In this document: piece after piece, positions 43,667-43,703 of the stretch
How positions within the stretch are numbered: the stretch's first letter is position 1
How the letters are laid out: the number at the start of each line of letters is the position of its first letter
Source of the DNA: CAZFYZ01 sp964523735
GTDB taxonomy: Bacteria > Armatimonadota > UBA5829
Reading direction: 5' to 3'
Length of the DNA stretch: 43,703 bases
Assembly (NCBI GenBank): GCA_964523735.1
Contig: CAZFYZ010000019.1
Span: 1 to 43,703, forward strand
Translations under genes and position numbers: made by a program
Notes under the pieces: model-generated
What the model was told of the DNA's origin: nothing
Databases searched by the model: none
What the model saw: only the letters and a program-made list of their open reading frames with translations

Positions 43667-43703
43667 TGTATGATTGGGCTTGTCTGTCTGATAATGTGGC
43701 GGG

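Overview
The window is 43.7 kb of GC-rich bacterial DNA, most likely from an Armatimonadota genome assembled from a metagenome. The lineage clue is the pseudopilin at 12915-13607, whose N-terminus (FTLIELLVVIAIIAILAAIL followed by FPVFARAKESARRTSC) is typical of that phylum. It sits among large secreted discoidin, LamG and glycosidase proteins. A run of ten Ns at 23334-23343 shows scaffolding. TTG and GTG starts are common, and many genes overlap by 1-8 nt.

Layout. (1) 1-1264, minus strand: three overlapping uncharacterised genes that run off the left edge. (2) 1429-4155, minus strand: pheA (chorismate mutase/prephenate dehydratase), then a HAD phosphatase coupled to a family 2 glycosyltransferase. 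(3) 4363-17342, minus strand: six genes reading leftward from 17342: a discoidin-repeat protein, a pseudopilin, a six-hairpin glycosidase-like protein, a two-module jelly-roll/OB-like protein, a LamG plus six-hairpin glycosidase-like protein, and a PIG-L deacetylase. (4) 18056-26514, plus strand, divergent from block 3: three tandem paralogous secreted TIM-barrel glycosidase-like genes, then a secreted GH20/GH67-like protein, ending in a strong hairpin terminator. (5) 26606-32212, minus strand: cupin-XRE regulator, DegT/DnrJ aminotransferase, SSS symporter, hydroxypyruvate-isomerase-like TIM barrel, and a second PIG-L deacetylase. (6) 32417-35502, minus strand: a GlsB/YeaQ membrane protein with a hypothetical partner, then a stand-alone MshEN protein, a MinD-like ATPase and a single-pass membrane protein. 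(7) 35994-39000, plus strand: rimI, tsaD and a DHA2-type MFS transporter. (8) 39137-43497, minus strand: a metallo-beta-lactamase-fold hydrolase with a beta-CASP-like C-terminus and a large secreted glycosidase-like protein.

Blocks 3-5 read as one glycan-use locus (inference). Secreted modular enzymes and binding proteins would break down a complex glycoconjugate, the two PIG-L enzymes would remove N-acetyl groups, the symporter would import the product, and the aminotransferase and isomerase would convert an amino or keto sugar. The substrate is not known. The other candidate for an undescribed system is the MshEN/MinD/membrane-anchor operon at 33338-35502: it has the two-motif signature of a cyclic-di-GMP receptor but no PilB ATPase domain.

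Two cautions apply. The third glycosidase paralogue (22324-24577) is interrupted by a scaffold gap, and the 118 bp before the gap look like a piece of a prolyl-tRNA synthetase gene, so that junction is probably chimeric. Several short palindromic repeat families (GGCGTC-n3-GACGCC and others) are scattered between genes. I saw no rRNA, tRNA or CRISPR array. All family assignments are by eye.
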